Assembly (NCBI RefSeq): GCF_001921205.1
Contig: NZ_MSIE01000030.1
Coordinates: 1 to 64,000, forward strand
Length of the DNA stretch: 64,000 nt
Reading direction: 5' to 3'
Source of the DNA: Actinophytocola xanthii
Lineage (GTDB): Bacteria; Actinomycetota; Actinomycetes; Mycobacteriales; Pseudonocardiaceae
Shown here: piece by piece, positions 1 to 8,062 of the stretch
Numbering within the stretch: the stretch's first letter is position 1
How the letters are laid out: each line of letters opens with the position of its first letter
The notes under the pieces: generated by a model
What the model was told of the DNA's origin: nothing
Databases searched by the model: none
The model's input: the letters and a program-made list of their open reading frames with translations, nothing else
Translations under genes and position numbers: made by a program

Positions 1-43
1 CCCCTGGACACCCCGGCGACCAGCTGCCGATACCACCCCCACC

Positions 44-60
44 CAGGGCAGGAAGCCCTG
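44..60. terminator. possible terminator hairpin
   Basis: CAGGGC (44-49) and GCCCTG (55-60) form a 6-bp perfect stem with a 5-nt loop just before the first gene. It may end a gene lying to the left of the window. There is no T tract and the stem is short, so this is weak. Confidence 0.25.
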
Positions 61-87
61 CCGTCCACCTCCGCCTAGGCTGGCGGC

Positions 88-882
88 GTGCCCGAGGGAG
101 ACACCGTCTACGCGACCGCGCAGAGGCTGGCCAGCGCGCTCGGCGGCGCCGTCCTACGGCGCGCGGAGCTGCGCCATCCCCGGCTCGCGACCGCCGACCT
201 CACCGGTCGGGTGTTCGAGGGGGCGCGCCCGGTCGGCAAGCACCTGTTCCTGCGGTTCGGTGGGGACATCAGCCTGCACTGCCACCTCGGCATGGACGGC
301 TCCTGGCGCATCCACACCCGCCGCCCGCCGATCTCGCACCGCACGCGAGCCGTCCTCGCCACGTCGGACAAGTACGCCCTCGGCAACCTGCTCCTGGAGA
401 TGGCCCTGGTGCGGACCCCCGAGGAGCACCGGCTCGTCGACCACCTCGGGCCGGACCTCCTCGACCCCGACTGGTCCGACGAGCACCACGCGCGGGCCGT
501 GCGCGGGCTGACCGCCGACCCCGAGCGCGAGCTGGGGGACGCGCTGCTCGACCAGCGGCTCATGGCCGGAGTGGGCAACGTGTTCAAGGTCGAGATGTGC
601 TTCCTGCTCGGGGTGTCGCCGTGGGTTCCGGTGTCGGCCGTGGACCCGGACAGGACAGTCGACCTCGCGCGGCGGTTGCTGCTTCGCAACGCCCTGCGGC
701 CGGTCCGCAACACGACCGGTGACCCGCGGCGGGGCCGGGAGACCTGGGTCTACGGCCGGCAGCGCGAGGGCTGCCTGCGCTGCGGGGGCCGCGTGCGCAA
801 GGCCGACCAGGGGCCGCGGGCGCGGGAACGCATCACCTACTACTGCCCGCACTGCCAGCCGGGACCGGCGCCCCAGGGCTAG
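88..882 (+). CDS. Fpg/Nei-family DNA glycosylase/AP lyase (Nei2-like)
   Basis: Base-excision repair enzyme that removes oxidised bases and nicks the abasic strand. The protein (264 aa, GTG start) opens with M-P-E-G-D-T, the Fpg/Nei signature in which Pro2 is the Schiff-base nucleophile and Glu3 the general acid. A four-cysteine zinc finger sits at the C-terminus (Cys229, Cys232, Cys253, Cys256), as in the family; the length is normal. The PEGDT start rather than PELPE favours the endonuclease VIII (Nei) side over MutM, so actinobacterial Nei2 is the best match; the exact lesion preference cannot be read from sequence. The TAG stop lies inside the CTAG that begins a repeat element immediately downstream. 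Confidence 0.93.
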   Translation: MPEGDTVYATAQRLASALGGAVLRRAELRHPRLATADLTGRVFEGARPVGKHLFLRFGGDISLHCHLGMDGSWRIHTRRPPISHRTRAVLATSDKYALGNLLLEMALVRTPEEHRLVDHLGPDLLDPDWSDEHHARAVRGLTADPERELGDALLDQRLMAGVGNVFKVEMCFLLGVSPWVPVSAVDPDRTVDLARRLLLRNALRPVRNTTGDPRRGRETWVYGRQREGCLRCGGRVRKADQGPRARERITYYCPHCQPGPAPQG

Positions 883-1046
883 GGCACGTCCGCACAGCCC
901 TCGATCGCGGTCTTCGCGCCCAGCTCGCCGCTGGCGGCGTTGTCGGACAGGCCGAGTACGACCCGGTACGAGGCCTGCCCTCCGCCTTGCCAGCGACGAC
1001 CTGGATCACGAAGCCCATCGACCGGGACTGTGCGGACGCGCCCCAG
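879..1046 (-). mobile_element. MITE-like element, copy A
   Basis: About 160 bp bounded by imperfect terminal inverted repeats (15 bp, 14 matching: 883-897 GGCACGTCCGCACAG and the complement of 1028-1042). It is flanked by CTAG on the left (879-882) and CCAG on the right (1043-1046), which looks like a 4-bp CTAG target duplication with one decayed base. The reverse complement matches copy B at 18034-18201 with five mismatches. There is no room for a transposase, so it must be moved in trans. The left CTAG overlaps the stop codon of the DNA glycosylase gene, meaning the insertion landed exactly at the gene end. A 4-bp CTAG/YTAR target is known for IS5-type elements; the parent family is inference. 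Confidence 0.8.
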
Positions 1047-1049
1047 ACC

Positions 1050-1688
1050 TCACCCGCCGGTGTCCGCGCCCGCGGCCGGCTGGTCGCGCCGCGCAGCGCG
1101 CCGCGCCACGTACCGGCGGATCTTGGCGTGGGTTCCGCAGTCGTTCATCGCGCACCACCGCCGGCTGGAGTTCCTGGAGTGGTCGAGGAACACCCAGGGA
1201 CATCCGGCGCACCGCTTGACCCGTGCCAGGTCCGCGGCGGTGAGCAGCTCGACGGCCGCGTGCGCGACCGGCCAGAGCACCGACTCCGGCCGCCGCGGCC
1301 GGGGCCAGCCCAGCGTGTACCCCGAGCCCTCCGGTACGAGCTCTGCGTTGGCCACCGCCTCGGCGGCGAACCCGCGCAGCGCGGCCCAGTGCCGGGGCTC
1401 GGGCGGGGCACCGTCGGTCACTGCGGCGAACAGGGCGCCGAGCGCCGAACGCAGCGTGTGCGCGCGGGCCAGCGCGTCCGCCGGGTCGGGGAGCGCCGCC
1501 AGCCGCTCGGCGTCGGTGGCCGAGACCGTGTGCACCCGGACCGACCACTCCAGCAGGCCGGGGTAGGTCGCGACGTGGTCGAAGCGGGCCGGTCCCTCCG
1601 GGTCGTCCACCGTGTTGGCGAAGTCGAGCGCGAGGTGACCGCCCACGATCGGCAGCTCACGGACGCCTGCGGGTCGGGATGTTTCCAC
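1050..1688 (-). CDS. CGNR zinc-finger (ABATE-domain) transcriptional regulator
   Basis: About 212 aa. The N-terminal two thirds carry the ABATE fold typical of predicted stress-linked regulators (G-G-H-L-A-L-D-F-A-N-T-V near the start). The C-terminal ~45 residues hold the CGNR-type zinc finger: Cys-x2-Cys, then Cys-x4-Cys with a C-G-T-H variant of the CGNR motif followed by a basic helix. DNA binding is expected from the family. It is divergent from an MFS efflux gene with under 50 bp between starts and a 12-bp inverted repeat spanning both starts, so it probably controls that pump and itself. GTG at 1688 is chosen; a TTG three bases upstream is possible. Confidence 0.85.
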   Translation of the reverse strand: METSRPAGVRELPIVGGHLALDFANTVDDPEGPARFDHVATYPGLLEWSVRVHTVSATDAERLAALPDPADALARAHTLRSALGALFAAVTDGAPPEPRHWAALRGFAAEAVANAELVPEGSGYTLGWPRPRRPESVLWPVAHAAVELLTAADLARVKRCAGCPWVFLDHSRNSSRRWCAMNDCGTHAKIRRYVARRAARRDQPAAGADTGG

Positions 1689-1757
1689 CAACCACGACTT
1701 TACCAGTAACCGGCGGCTGTGCTTGGGTTACCTCCATGGACCGTTTTGGTGGAAACA
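1680..1757. promoter_or_regulatory. divergent promoter region with 12-bp inverted repeat
   Basis: TGTTTCCACCAA (1680-1691) and its exact complement TTGGTGGAAACA (1746-1757) lie symmetrically over the first codons of the two divergent genes. Being centred on the shared 44-bp intergenic gap, they could be half-sites for the CGNR regulator. Function is inferred from position and symmetry only. Confidence 0.4.
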
Positions 1758-3208
1758 CTCGCGGTGCCGGCCTGGCGGTGATCTGCGTCGCGCAGTTCGT
1801 CGTGGTGCTCGACGTGACGATCGTGACCACCGCCCTGCCAGCGGTCGGCTCCTCGCTCGACCTCGACCAGGCGGGGATGTCCTGGGTGGTCACCGGTTAC
1901 ACGCTCGTGCTGGGCGCGCTGCTCGTCCCCGCCGGCCGGGTCGCCGACCTGCTCGGCGCGCGGCGGGCGTTCTGCCTCGGCCTCGCCGTGTTCGGCGCCT
2001 CGTCGGGGGCGTGCGCGGCGGCCTGGTCGCCGGCGGTGCTGGTCGCGGCCCGCGCGGTCCAGGGGTTGGGGGCGGCACTGCTGGCTCCCGCGGCGCTCGC
2101 GCTGCTCAGCGCGTCGACCGAGCCCGGTCCCGCGCGACGCCGTGCGGTCGGCTGGTGGACAGCCGCGGCCGCGGGCGGTGGCGCGAGCGGCTGGGTGCTC
2201 GGCGGCGTGCTCACCGAGTATCTCGGCTGGCGGGCGGTGTTCTGGGTGAACGTGCCGATCGCCGTGGCCGTGTTGGCCGTCACCACCCGCGTCCTGCCCG
2301 TCGGCGAGCGCCGGCCCGGGGTGCGGCTGGACTGGCGCGGCGCACTCCTGGTCACCGCCGCGCTCGGCCTGCTGGTGCACGGCCTGACCGAGAGCGGCGA
2401 GCACGGCGTCACCAGCCCGACCGCCTGGGTCCCGCTGCTGCTCGCGGCGGGTGCGGCGGCGGCGGTCGGGTGGCACCTGCGCCAGGTGCCCGAGCCGGTC
2501 CTCCCGCCGTGGCTGGCCGGTGTGGCCCCGTTCCGCGGCGCCGCGCTCGCCGGGCTGCTGCTCACCGCGAGCACCACCCCGGCCATGTACCTGTCCGCGC
2601 TCTACGTCCAGCAGGTGCTGCGGTTTCCGCCGCTGGCCGCGTCGCTGCTGTTCCCGGCGTTCAACCTCGCGGTGATCGCCGGTTCGTTCGCCGGTCCCGC
2701 GGCGCTGCGGCGGTTCGGCGCCCAGTTCTCGCTCGCGGCCGGCTTCACCGCGGTCGCCGTCGGGGCCGCGGCGCTGGTGACCGTGCCGGGGGTCGGCTCG
2801 CCGGTGGCCGTGCTGCTCGGCGCGTTCGCGGTCACCGGTGCCGGCCTCGGCGTGGCCTCGGTGGCCGCGACCAACACCGGTACGGAGTCGGTGGCTGCCG
2901 AGCACCAGGGGGTGGCCGCCGGGGTGCTGAACTCCGCGGCCCAGGTCGGCACGGCGCTGGGCCTGGCCGTCGTCGCCCCGCTGGTGACCGCGACCGACCC
3001 CGGCACCTTCCGGACCGGGTTCCTCTGTGCCGCGGCCGTCGCCCTGGCCGGTCTGGGCGTCAGGAGCCGCCGGTCCGCGCGACCGCGTGGGACAGCTCGA
3101 CCAGGCGGTCGACGTCGGCGTCCAGGCTGTCCTCCTGGGGAAGCGCGATCGGGATCGCCTGCGGCGGCACCGTCTTCCCCTCCGCGTGGGCGCGCAGCGC
3201 ACCGGTGA
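1736..3208 (+). CDS. MFS drug-efflux transporter, DHA2 (EmrB/QacA) type
   Basis: 490-aa integral membrane protein predicted to export drugs or metabolites by proton antiport. It has the 14-helix layout of the DHA2 family: first helix ending in V-L-D-V-T-I-V (motif D1), motif A-like A-G-R-V-A-D-L-L-G-A-R-R after helix 2, and a motif C-like glycine-rich helix 5. ATG 1736 is preferred because it begins just before helix 1. The last ~50 residues are Arg/Gly/Pro-rich, overlap the convergent gene by 149 bp and read like antisense of that gene, so the native stop may have been lost. Divergent from the CGNR regulator, its likely controller. Confidence 0.9.
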   Translation: MDRFGGNTRGAGLAVICVAQFVVVLDVTIVTTALPAVGSSLDLDQAGMSWVVTGYTLVLGALLVPAGRVADLLGARRAFCLGLAVFGASSGACAAAWSPAVLVAARAVQGLGAALLAPAALALLSASTEPGPARRRAVGWWTAAAAGGGASGWVLGGVLTEYLGWRAVFWVNVPIAVAVLAVTTRVLPVGERRPGVRLDWRGALLVTAALGLLVHGLTESGEHGVTSPTAWVPLLLAAGAAAAVGWHLRQVPEPVLPPWLAGVAPFRGAALAGLLLTASTTPAMYLSALYVQQVLRFPPLAASLLFPAFNLAVIAGSFAGPAALRRFGAQFSLAAGFTAVAVGAAALVTVPGVGSPVAVLLGAFAVTGAGLGVASVAATNTGTESVAAEHQGVAAGVLNSAAQVGTALGLAVVAPLVTATDPGTFRTGFLCAAAVALAGLGVRSRRSARPRGTARPGGRRRRPGCPPGEARSGSPAAAPSSPPRGRAAHR

Positions 3209-4217
3209 GCTGGGTCGCCAGGCGCTCCGGGACCGCCAGGTCGGCCGGCTCGACGCCCATGCTCGCGAGGTAGGGGCTGATCCGGACCAACCCGTCCCGG
3301 CACTCGATGACCCGGCGGTAGTAGCGGCGGTGCACCCCGCGCAGGCTCAGCGCGTCCCGCCAGGGGCTCGCTGGCACCCGGTTCAGCGCGTCCTGCGGGA
3401 ACCGCTCGTTCAGCATGGTCCACAGAGGACGAAGTTGCCGGTAGGCGCGGCGGTGCCGTGCCCAGACGCGCAGCGCGGCGAGGCGGGTCACCAGGGTCGG
3501 GTACAGCATGCCCGCGAGGAACAGCACGATCCCGAGCAGTAGGAGGAAGATGCTGGTCGCCACGACCGGCGGCGGCGCGGGGGTGCCGGCCCAGCGGCTC
3601 ACGTTGGACACCACGAACGTCGCTCCGGCCAGCGAGATCGACGCCAGACCGACCGCGGCCACCCGCAGCCCCCGGCGCAGCCGCGGCTCGGCGCCGCGGG
3701 CGTAGCGGCGGGTCCACAGGCCGGCCGCGGCGAAGGCGTAGAGCAGGTAGCTGTTGGCCGCCACGTAGAAGGCGGCGATGCTGTGCACGCCGACCGGTCC
3801 CTCGCCCGGGGTCGAGGTCACGGTCGCCGCCGCGACCCGGAGGTCGTCGGGGATGGCGGCGTTGGCGATCGTCATCACGGTCAGCGCGAGGACCAGGCCG
3901 ATGGCCTCCCGCACCGCCCGGGTGCGGGCCAGGTCCGCCTCGAGCGCGGAGAACTGGAAGAAGCAGACCAGGCTGAACGCCGCGAGCAGCAGGAACGCGT
4001 GCTGGAGGTAGCGCGCGGTCATCGGGTCCACGCCGAGGAAGACCGCGCCTGCGCTGGCCGCGATGCCGAACGGGTAGGCGATCGACCAGCCGGCGAGCAA
4101 TCCGGCGACGGCCCAGCGGCGCACGTCGCCGGGGGAGCGGGCGACCAGGTACAGCATCCAGACCAGCGCGCCGAAGGAGGCGATCCCGTGGACGATGTCG
4201 AAGGCGGTGTAGGTCAC
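3060..4217 (-). CDS. MAB_1171c-like multi-pass membrane protein
   Basis: 385 aa. The first ~230 residues contain about seven hydrophobic segments; the last ~140 are soluble and charged (W-T-M-L-N-E-R-F-P near the start of that part). The pattern matches the actinobacterial MAB_1171c putative transporter family, whose biochemical role is unknown. GTG 4217 overlaps the stop of the upstream metallopeptidase gene in a GTGA junction, so the two are translationally coupled. With the XRE gene further upstream it forms a three-gene unit in which a protease probably releases a repressor and the membrane protein could be sensor or output. Function is inference. Confidence 0.8.
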   Translation of the reverse strand: MTYTAFDIVHGIASFGALVWMLYLVARSPGDVRRWAVAGLLAGWSIAYPFGIAASAGAVFLGVDPMTARYLQHAFLLLAAFSLVCFFQFSALEADLARTRAVREAIGLVLALTVMTIANAAIPDDLRVAAATVTSTPGEGPVGVHSIAAFYVAANSYLLYAFAAAGLWTRRYARGAEPRLRRGLRVAAVGLASISLAGATFVVSNVSRWAGTPAPPPVVATSIFLLLLGIVLFLAGMLYPTLVTRLAALRVWARHRRAYRQLRPLWTMLNERFPQDALNRVPASPWRDALSLRGVHRRYYRRVIECRDGLVRISPYLASMGVEPADLAVPERLATQLTGALRAHAEGKTVPPQAIPIALPQEDSLDADVDRLVELSHAVARTGGS

Positions 4218-4768
4218 AGCCACCCCAACCTGTCCGTCAACGCGGTCCCCATCCGTTGGGCCGCGGCGTCGGAGGAGGACGCCGGCGGACCGACCGAGTC
4301 GAGCACCGACGCCCACTCGAGGATGATCGTGGCCACGGTCTCCGCTTCCCGTTCGTGGTCGGAGTCGTAGGAGGTCCGGCGCAGCGCACGGCGGACCGCG
4401 TCGGGGGCCAGGTCGGGGTACTGCCCGCGCAGGGAGTCCGGTTCCACGCCGGGGTAGAGCTGGCCGAGCAGGCCGTCGTCGTCCTCGTCGCTGCGGTGGC
4501 CGGCCAGGATGTGCCCGAGCTCGTGCAGGATGATGTGGCCCTGGTGGGCCTTGCTCGTCTCCTGCTGGTACAGGATGTAGTCGGCCGACTGGGTGGAGAT
4601 CCAGGCGCCGAACGGTCCCGGTACCGGGATCGGGTGGGCGAGGGGCCGGATCGGCTTCCCCCGTTGCTGCCCGACCCGCCGACACAGCTCGTGCACGTCC
4701 AGCGGTGGGCGGATGTCCAGCTCGTTGAGCAGCTTCCGGCATCGTCGACGCAGCTCGCGTTCGCGCAC
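4214..4768 (-). CDS. ImmA/IrrE-family metallo-endopeptidase
   Basis: 184 aa zinc protease-type protein. The motif H-E-L-G-H (His82-His86) followed by I-L-A-G-H-R is the ImmA/IrrE zinc site. Family members cleave or derepress partner XRE repressors (ImmR in ICEBs1, DdrO in Deinococcus). The start is GTG 4768, placed 7 nt after a strong GGGGAGG; an ATG at 4795 lies upstream but has no comparable site. It sits between an XRE repressor-like gene and a membrane protein gene that it overlaps by 4 bp. No integrase or conjugation gene is nearby, so this looks like a stand-alone stress switch rather than part of a mobile element. Confidence 0.88.
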   Translation of the reverse strand: MRERELRRRCRKLLNELDIRPPLDVHELCRRVGQQRGKPIRPLAHPIPVPGPFGAWISTQSADYILYQQETSKAHQGHIILHELGHILAGHRSDEDDDGLLGQLYPGVEPDSLRGQYPDLAPDAVRRALRRTSYDSDHEREAETVATIILEWASVLDSVGPPASSSDAAAQRMGTALTDRLGWL

Positions 4769-4865
4769 CTCTACACCTCCCCGACTCACCCGCATCTGTG
4801 GGTCAGCAGTTTTCCAGAGGGCCGGCGGTTGCCGTCAGGACCTCACGAAGGTGAGTCTTCTCGTT

Positions 4866-5327
4866 TCACCCCTCTGGCGCAGTGCCGCGCTCGGCCTGCT
4901 CCAACCGGTGCACGACGTCGAGCAGGTCCATCACCTGGCGGCGGCCCGCCGGCGACAGCTCCCCGGCGCGCAGCGCCATCAGCTGGGCGTCGCTGCTGCC
5001 CATGATCTCGTTGAGTCGCTCCTGTTCGGCCCGGAGCTCCTCGAGCTGCTGGTCGACGCGGTCGGTCACCTCGTCGTCGAAGAAGTAGGAGACCGGGACG
5101 CCGAAGAACGCGGCGAGGGCCTGCAGGTGCTTGAAGGTGGGGTTGTCCTTCTTGCCCTTGCGGAGCTGCCAGATGTAGCTCTGCGAGATGGTCACGCCGC
5201 TGGCGACGATGGCCGCGGCGACCTGTTCGTTGCTGTACTCCTGACCGCTCCGCGGGGTCGTGCTGGCGAACAAGTGGTTCAGCTTGTCGGCCAGGCTCCG
5301 CCCTCGCCGGGGCGCCTGCTCAACCAT
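4866..5327 (-). CDS. XRE-family HTH transcriptional regulator
   Basis: 153 aa. A Cro/C1-type helix-turn-helix occupies about residues 15-75 (I-S-Q-S-Y-I-W-Q-L-R-K-G is the recognition helix region), followed by an acidic and Glu-rich helical tail that could dimerise. ATG 5327 follows GGGGAGG at 6 nt; a longer form to 5387 lacks such a site. It is the first gene of an operon with the ImmA/IrrE peptidase (gap 97 bp) and a MAB_1171c-type membrane protein, and is the obvious substrate candidate for the peptidase. Its probable target is the promoter region shared with the divergent GGDEF gene. Confidence 0.88.
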   Translation of the reverse strand: MVEQAPRRGRSLADKLNHLFASTTPRSGQEYSNEQVAAAIVASGVTISQSYIWQLRKGKKDNPTFKHLQALAAFFGVPVSYFFDDEVTDRVDQQLEELRAEQERLNEIMGSSDAQLMALRAGELSPAGRRQVMDLLDVVHRLEQAERGTAPEG

Positions 5328-5396
5328 CGGTGGCCTCCCCACCGCGCTGCTTTCTACCCAGGGGCAGGACAGAACGCTCGCGGTCATTTTCTTCAG

Positions 5397-5426
5397 TTGA
5401 AACTGGACCGTCGGTCAGTCTACGCT
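5397..5426 (+). promoter_or_regulatory. candidate promoter for the GGDEF gene
   Basis: TTGAAA (5397-5402) and TACGCT (5421-5426) at 18-bp spacing look like a housekeeping-type promoter in the divergent region between the XRE and GGDEF genes, giving an approximately 70-nt leader. Confidence 0.4.
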
Positions 5427-5505
5427 TTCGCACAGGGCATCCACTCACGTGAAAGGTACTCTCATCCTTCCGGCGTACAAGGGTAAATCTCGGGGAGGCC
5501 CCGCG

Positions 5506-6546
5506 ATGCGGCCCGCCACAGCGGACCAGACCACCGAGGCTCCGTGTTGCACTGCCTGCGGCCAGGTCCTTGGTTTCCGCACGACAGACCGGCTGACCGG
5601 TCTCCTGGACCGCTGGGCATGGGACGAGGCGGCCGTGGAGATCCTCGAGCAGGTCGGTGACCGCCCCGCGGTCCTGCTGATGCTCGACCTCGACGGGTTC
5701 CGCGAGGTCAACAACGTCCACGGGCATCTGGCCGGGGACGTTGTGCTGCGGGCGGTCGCCTCGGTGGTGCGGGGTGCGGTGCGTCAGATGGACGTCGTGG
5801 GCCGGTACGGCGGGTACGGCGGCGACGAGTTCCTCGTGCTGCTGCCGGCCACCGACCGCGAGCAGGGGGAGCGGGTCGCGAGCCGGATGCTGGCCCAGAT
5901 CCGCGCGGTCGCCGTCGCCGTTCCCTCGGCCCGGGGCGGCACCGCCACGATCAGGGGCCTCACCGCCTCCGTCGGCCTGGCCGCCCGCGACCACGGCCCG
6001 GACCACGACCTGACCGCCCTGTTCCAGGCGGCGGACGGGGCGCTGCGCCGGGCCAAGCAGACCGGGCGCGACCGGCTCGCCAGCGCCGCGGTCGGCAGCG
6101 GCACGAGTCCGTTCGGCGTTCGCGCGCTGCCCTCGATCCTGCCCAACGGCGGGGGCGGGGGGCGGTTCCTGGCCGAGCTGTCCGCGGAGTGGGGCCAGGA
6201 GTCGCCGCGCCGGCTGGTGCCGCGGGAGGACCCGCCGGACTACGCGACGGTGCTCGCCGCGCAGCTGCGTTCGCTGCTGCGGATGCTGCCCGGCGAGGAC
6301 GAGCTGGACGTGCTCGCGGCGCTGTCCTGCGGCCCCATGCCCTACCGGGACATGGCCGTGACCGGCGGCTCGCTGGACGCCGTGCTGGACCGGCTCGAGC
6401 GGGCCGGACTGGTCGCCTGCGACCGCGACGGGGACGTCGTGGTCTGCTGCTCGCTCACGCTGGCCGCGCGTGAGCTGCTCGACAGGCTCCTTCCCGCCAT
6501 GGAGTGGGCGGGAAGGATCAGCTCCACAGGGGCGGCAGGGGCGTGA
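5506..6546 (+). CDS. GGDEF-domain protein (putative diguanylate cyclase) with C-terminal winged-helix-like region
   Basis: 346 aa. ATG 5506 follows GGGGAGG by 7 nt. After an N-terminal C-C-T-A-C stretch, a GGDEF domain spans about residues 30-190 with the substrate motif D-L-D-G-F-R-E-V-N-N and an intact G-G-D-E-F, so c-di-GMP synthesis is plausible. An RxxD inhibitory site (R-Q-M-D) precedes it. The loop reads R-Y-G-G-Y-G-G-D-E-F: a 9-bp tandem duplication (5806-5814 and 5815-5823) adds three residues directly before the signature, which is unusual and may change activity. Residues ~250-340 (S-L-L-R-M-L-P through L-L-P-A-M-E) look like a small winged helix. Divergent from the XRE/ImmA operon. 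Confidence 0.87.
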   Translation: MRPATADQTTEAPCCTACGQVLGFRTTDRLTGLLDRWAWDEAAVEILEQVGDRPAVLLMLDLDGFREVNNVHGHLAGDVVLRAVASVVRGAVRQMDVVGRYGGYGGDEFLVLLPATDREQGERVASRMLAQIRAVAVAVPSARGGTATIRGLTASVGLAARDHGPDHDLTALFQAADGALRRAKQTGRDRLASAAVGSGTSPFGVRALPSILPNGGGGGRFLAELSAEWGQESPRRLVPREDPPDYATVLAAQLRSLLRMLPGEDELDVLAALSCGPMPYRDMAVTGGSLDAVLDRLERAGLVACDRDGDVVVCCSLTLAARELLDRLLPAMEWAGRISSTGAAGA

Positions 6547-6589
6547 GTGCGTGGCGGTGGGCGGGGGCAGTCCACCGCCACGCGCTCAC
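6543..6589 (+). terminator. strong hairpin terminator after the GGDEF gene
   Basis: Bases 6543-6560 and 6572-6589 pair over 18 positions (one G-T wobble) around an 11-nt loop. The TGA stop (6544-6546) lies inside the left arm. There is no T run, as is common in high-GC actinomycetes. Confidence 0.7.
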
Positions 6590-6755
6590 GTAGGCCGCAC
6601 CCGGCGCCGCGGGCTCTTCCGCCGGACATTTCCCGACTTGTACGCTGACGGGCGCAACAGGTTCGGAAATCTTGCGGAAGTTTCGGGCAGGGCAGCCTCG
6701 AACGACAGCGGAATCCGGCGCCGCCCGCCTGGCTGACACCCATCGAGGAGATGCC

Positions 6756-8027
6756 ATGCCGCACGGGCGAGAACGCACCCGGTTCCTCGCGCTCCTGGTC
6801 ACCGCGCTGCTCCTGCTCTGCGCCGGGATCGCGACCGGTGACCGCGGGAGCCCGCCCGCGCGGGGGAGTTGGGTGGGCAGTTGGGCGAGCGTGCCCACCG
6901 CCGCGCCGGTGACGGCCACCCCGGTGCTGGACGACCAGACGATCCGCCAGGTGGTCCACCTGAGCCTGCCCGGCGACCGGGTGCGCCTGCGGCTGACCAA
7001 CGAGTTCGGGACCGAACCGCTGCGGTTGGGCGAGGTTCACCTCGCCCGGCGGGCGGGCACCTCGGGCACCGACATCGTGCCGGCCACCGACCGCCGGGTC
7101 ACCTTCTCCGGCGAGCCGGCGGTGACGATCCCGGCCGGTGCGCCGATGCTCAGCGACCCGGTACCGCTCGCCGTGCCAGCCCGGGCGGACCTCGTGGTGA
7201 GCATCCACCTGCCCGAGCACACCCCGGTGACCACCCTGCACAGCTTCGCCCTGCAGGAGAACGCGGTCGCCGACGGCAACGTCACCGACGACGAGTCGGT
7301 CGCACCGGTCCGCACCGTGACCCAGTGGTACTTCCTGTCCGGGGTCGCCGTGCACACGAGCGCCCGGGGCGCCGCCGCGGTGGTCGCGTTCGGCGACTCG
7401 ATCACCAACGGCTTCTCCAGCGAGCAGAACGCCAACAACCGCTGGCCCGACCTGCTCGCCGAGCGCGTGCGCGGTCTCGGCACGCTCAACCTGGGGGTGG
7501 CCGGCAACCGGCTGCTGCACGACCCCAACCCGCCGCCGGGCAGCGAGGCGGAGAACTTCGCGGTGTTCTTCGGCCAGAGCGCGCTGCGCCGGTTCGACCG
7601 GGACGTACTCTCCCAGCCGGGAGCCCGGCACCTGGTCGTGCTGCTCGGTGTGAACGACCTGGGCCACCCCGGGAGCGTCGCACCCATCTCGGAGACCGTG
7701 AGCGCGCGGGAGATCATCGCGGCCCACCGGCAGATCATCGCCCGCGCGCACGAGGCGGGGCTGCGGGTCTACGGGGGCACGATCCTGCCGTTCGAGGGCA
7801 CGCCCGGGTTCTCCAGCGAGGAGAACCTGGCCAAGTGGGCCGAGGTCAACGACTGGATCCGCACCGGAGGCGAGTACGACGCGGTGATCGACTTCGCCGC
7901 GGCGGTGGCCGACCCGGCCGATCCCGAGCGCCTCGCCCCGGCCTACGACAGCGGCGACCACCTGCACCCCAACGACGCCGGTATGGCCAGGATGGCGGCC
8001 ACCGTCCCCGGCCGCCTGTTCCGCTGA
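6756..8027 (+). CDS. secreted SGNH/GDSL-family hydrolase
   Basis: 423 aa esterase/lipase-type hydrolase. ATG 6756 follows GAGGAG at 5 nt and begins a signal peptide (R-E-R-T-R then a ~20-residue hydrophobic stretch). A beta-rich N-terminal domain (about 35-200, starting G-S-W-V-G-S-W-A) precedes the SGNH core: block I G-D-S with Ser215, block III G-V-N-D, and block V D401-H-L-H404. This is the XynE-like subgroup that commonly deacetylates or de-esterifies plant polysaccharides, though substrate is not deducible. A paralogue with the same architecture lies at 32490-33797. Confidence 0.9.
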   Translation: MPHGRERTRFLALLVTALLLLCAGIATGDRGSPPARGSWVGSWASVPTAAPVTATPVLDDQTIRQVVHLSLPGDRVRLRLTNEFGTEPLRLGEVHLARRAGTSGTDIVPATDRRVTFSGEPAVTIPAGAPMLSDPVPLAVPARADLVVSIHLPEHTPVTTLHSFALQENAVADGNVTDDESVAPVRTVTQWYFLSGVAVHTSARGAAAVVAFGDSITNGFSSEQNANNRWPDLLAERVRGLGTLNLGVAGNRLLHDPNPPPGSEAENFAVFFGQSALRRFDRDVLSQPGARHLVVLLGVNDLGHPGSVAPISETVSAREIIAAHRQIIARAHEAGLRVYGGTILPFEGTPGFSSEENLAKWAEVNDWIRTGGEYDAVIDFAAAVADPADPERLAPAYDSGDHLHPNDAGMARMAATVPGRLFR

Positions 8028-8062
8028 CCGTCCATAAAGGAGTATCCGAGCGGAGTCGGCGC

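Noticed and set aside
879-1046. Small coding gene inside the repeat element
   Set aside because: Both copies contain a short open frame on the same repeat strand, but it runs through the end of the element into unrelated sequence and has no ribosome site.
3060-5327. Integrative element carrying an ImmR/ImmA switch
   Set aside because: No integrase, excisionase, replication or conjugation gene and no att-like repeats flank the triad.
6342-7967. 541-codon minus-strand frame over the SGNH hydrolase
   Set aside because: Antisense shadow; the plus strand has a ribosome site, signal peptide and catalytic motifs.
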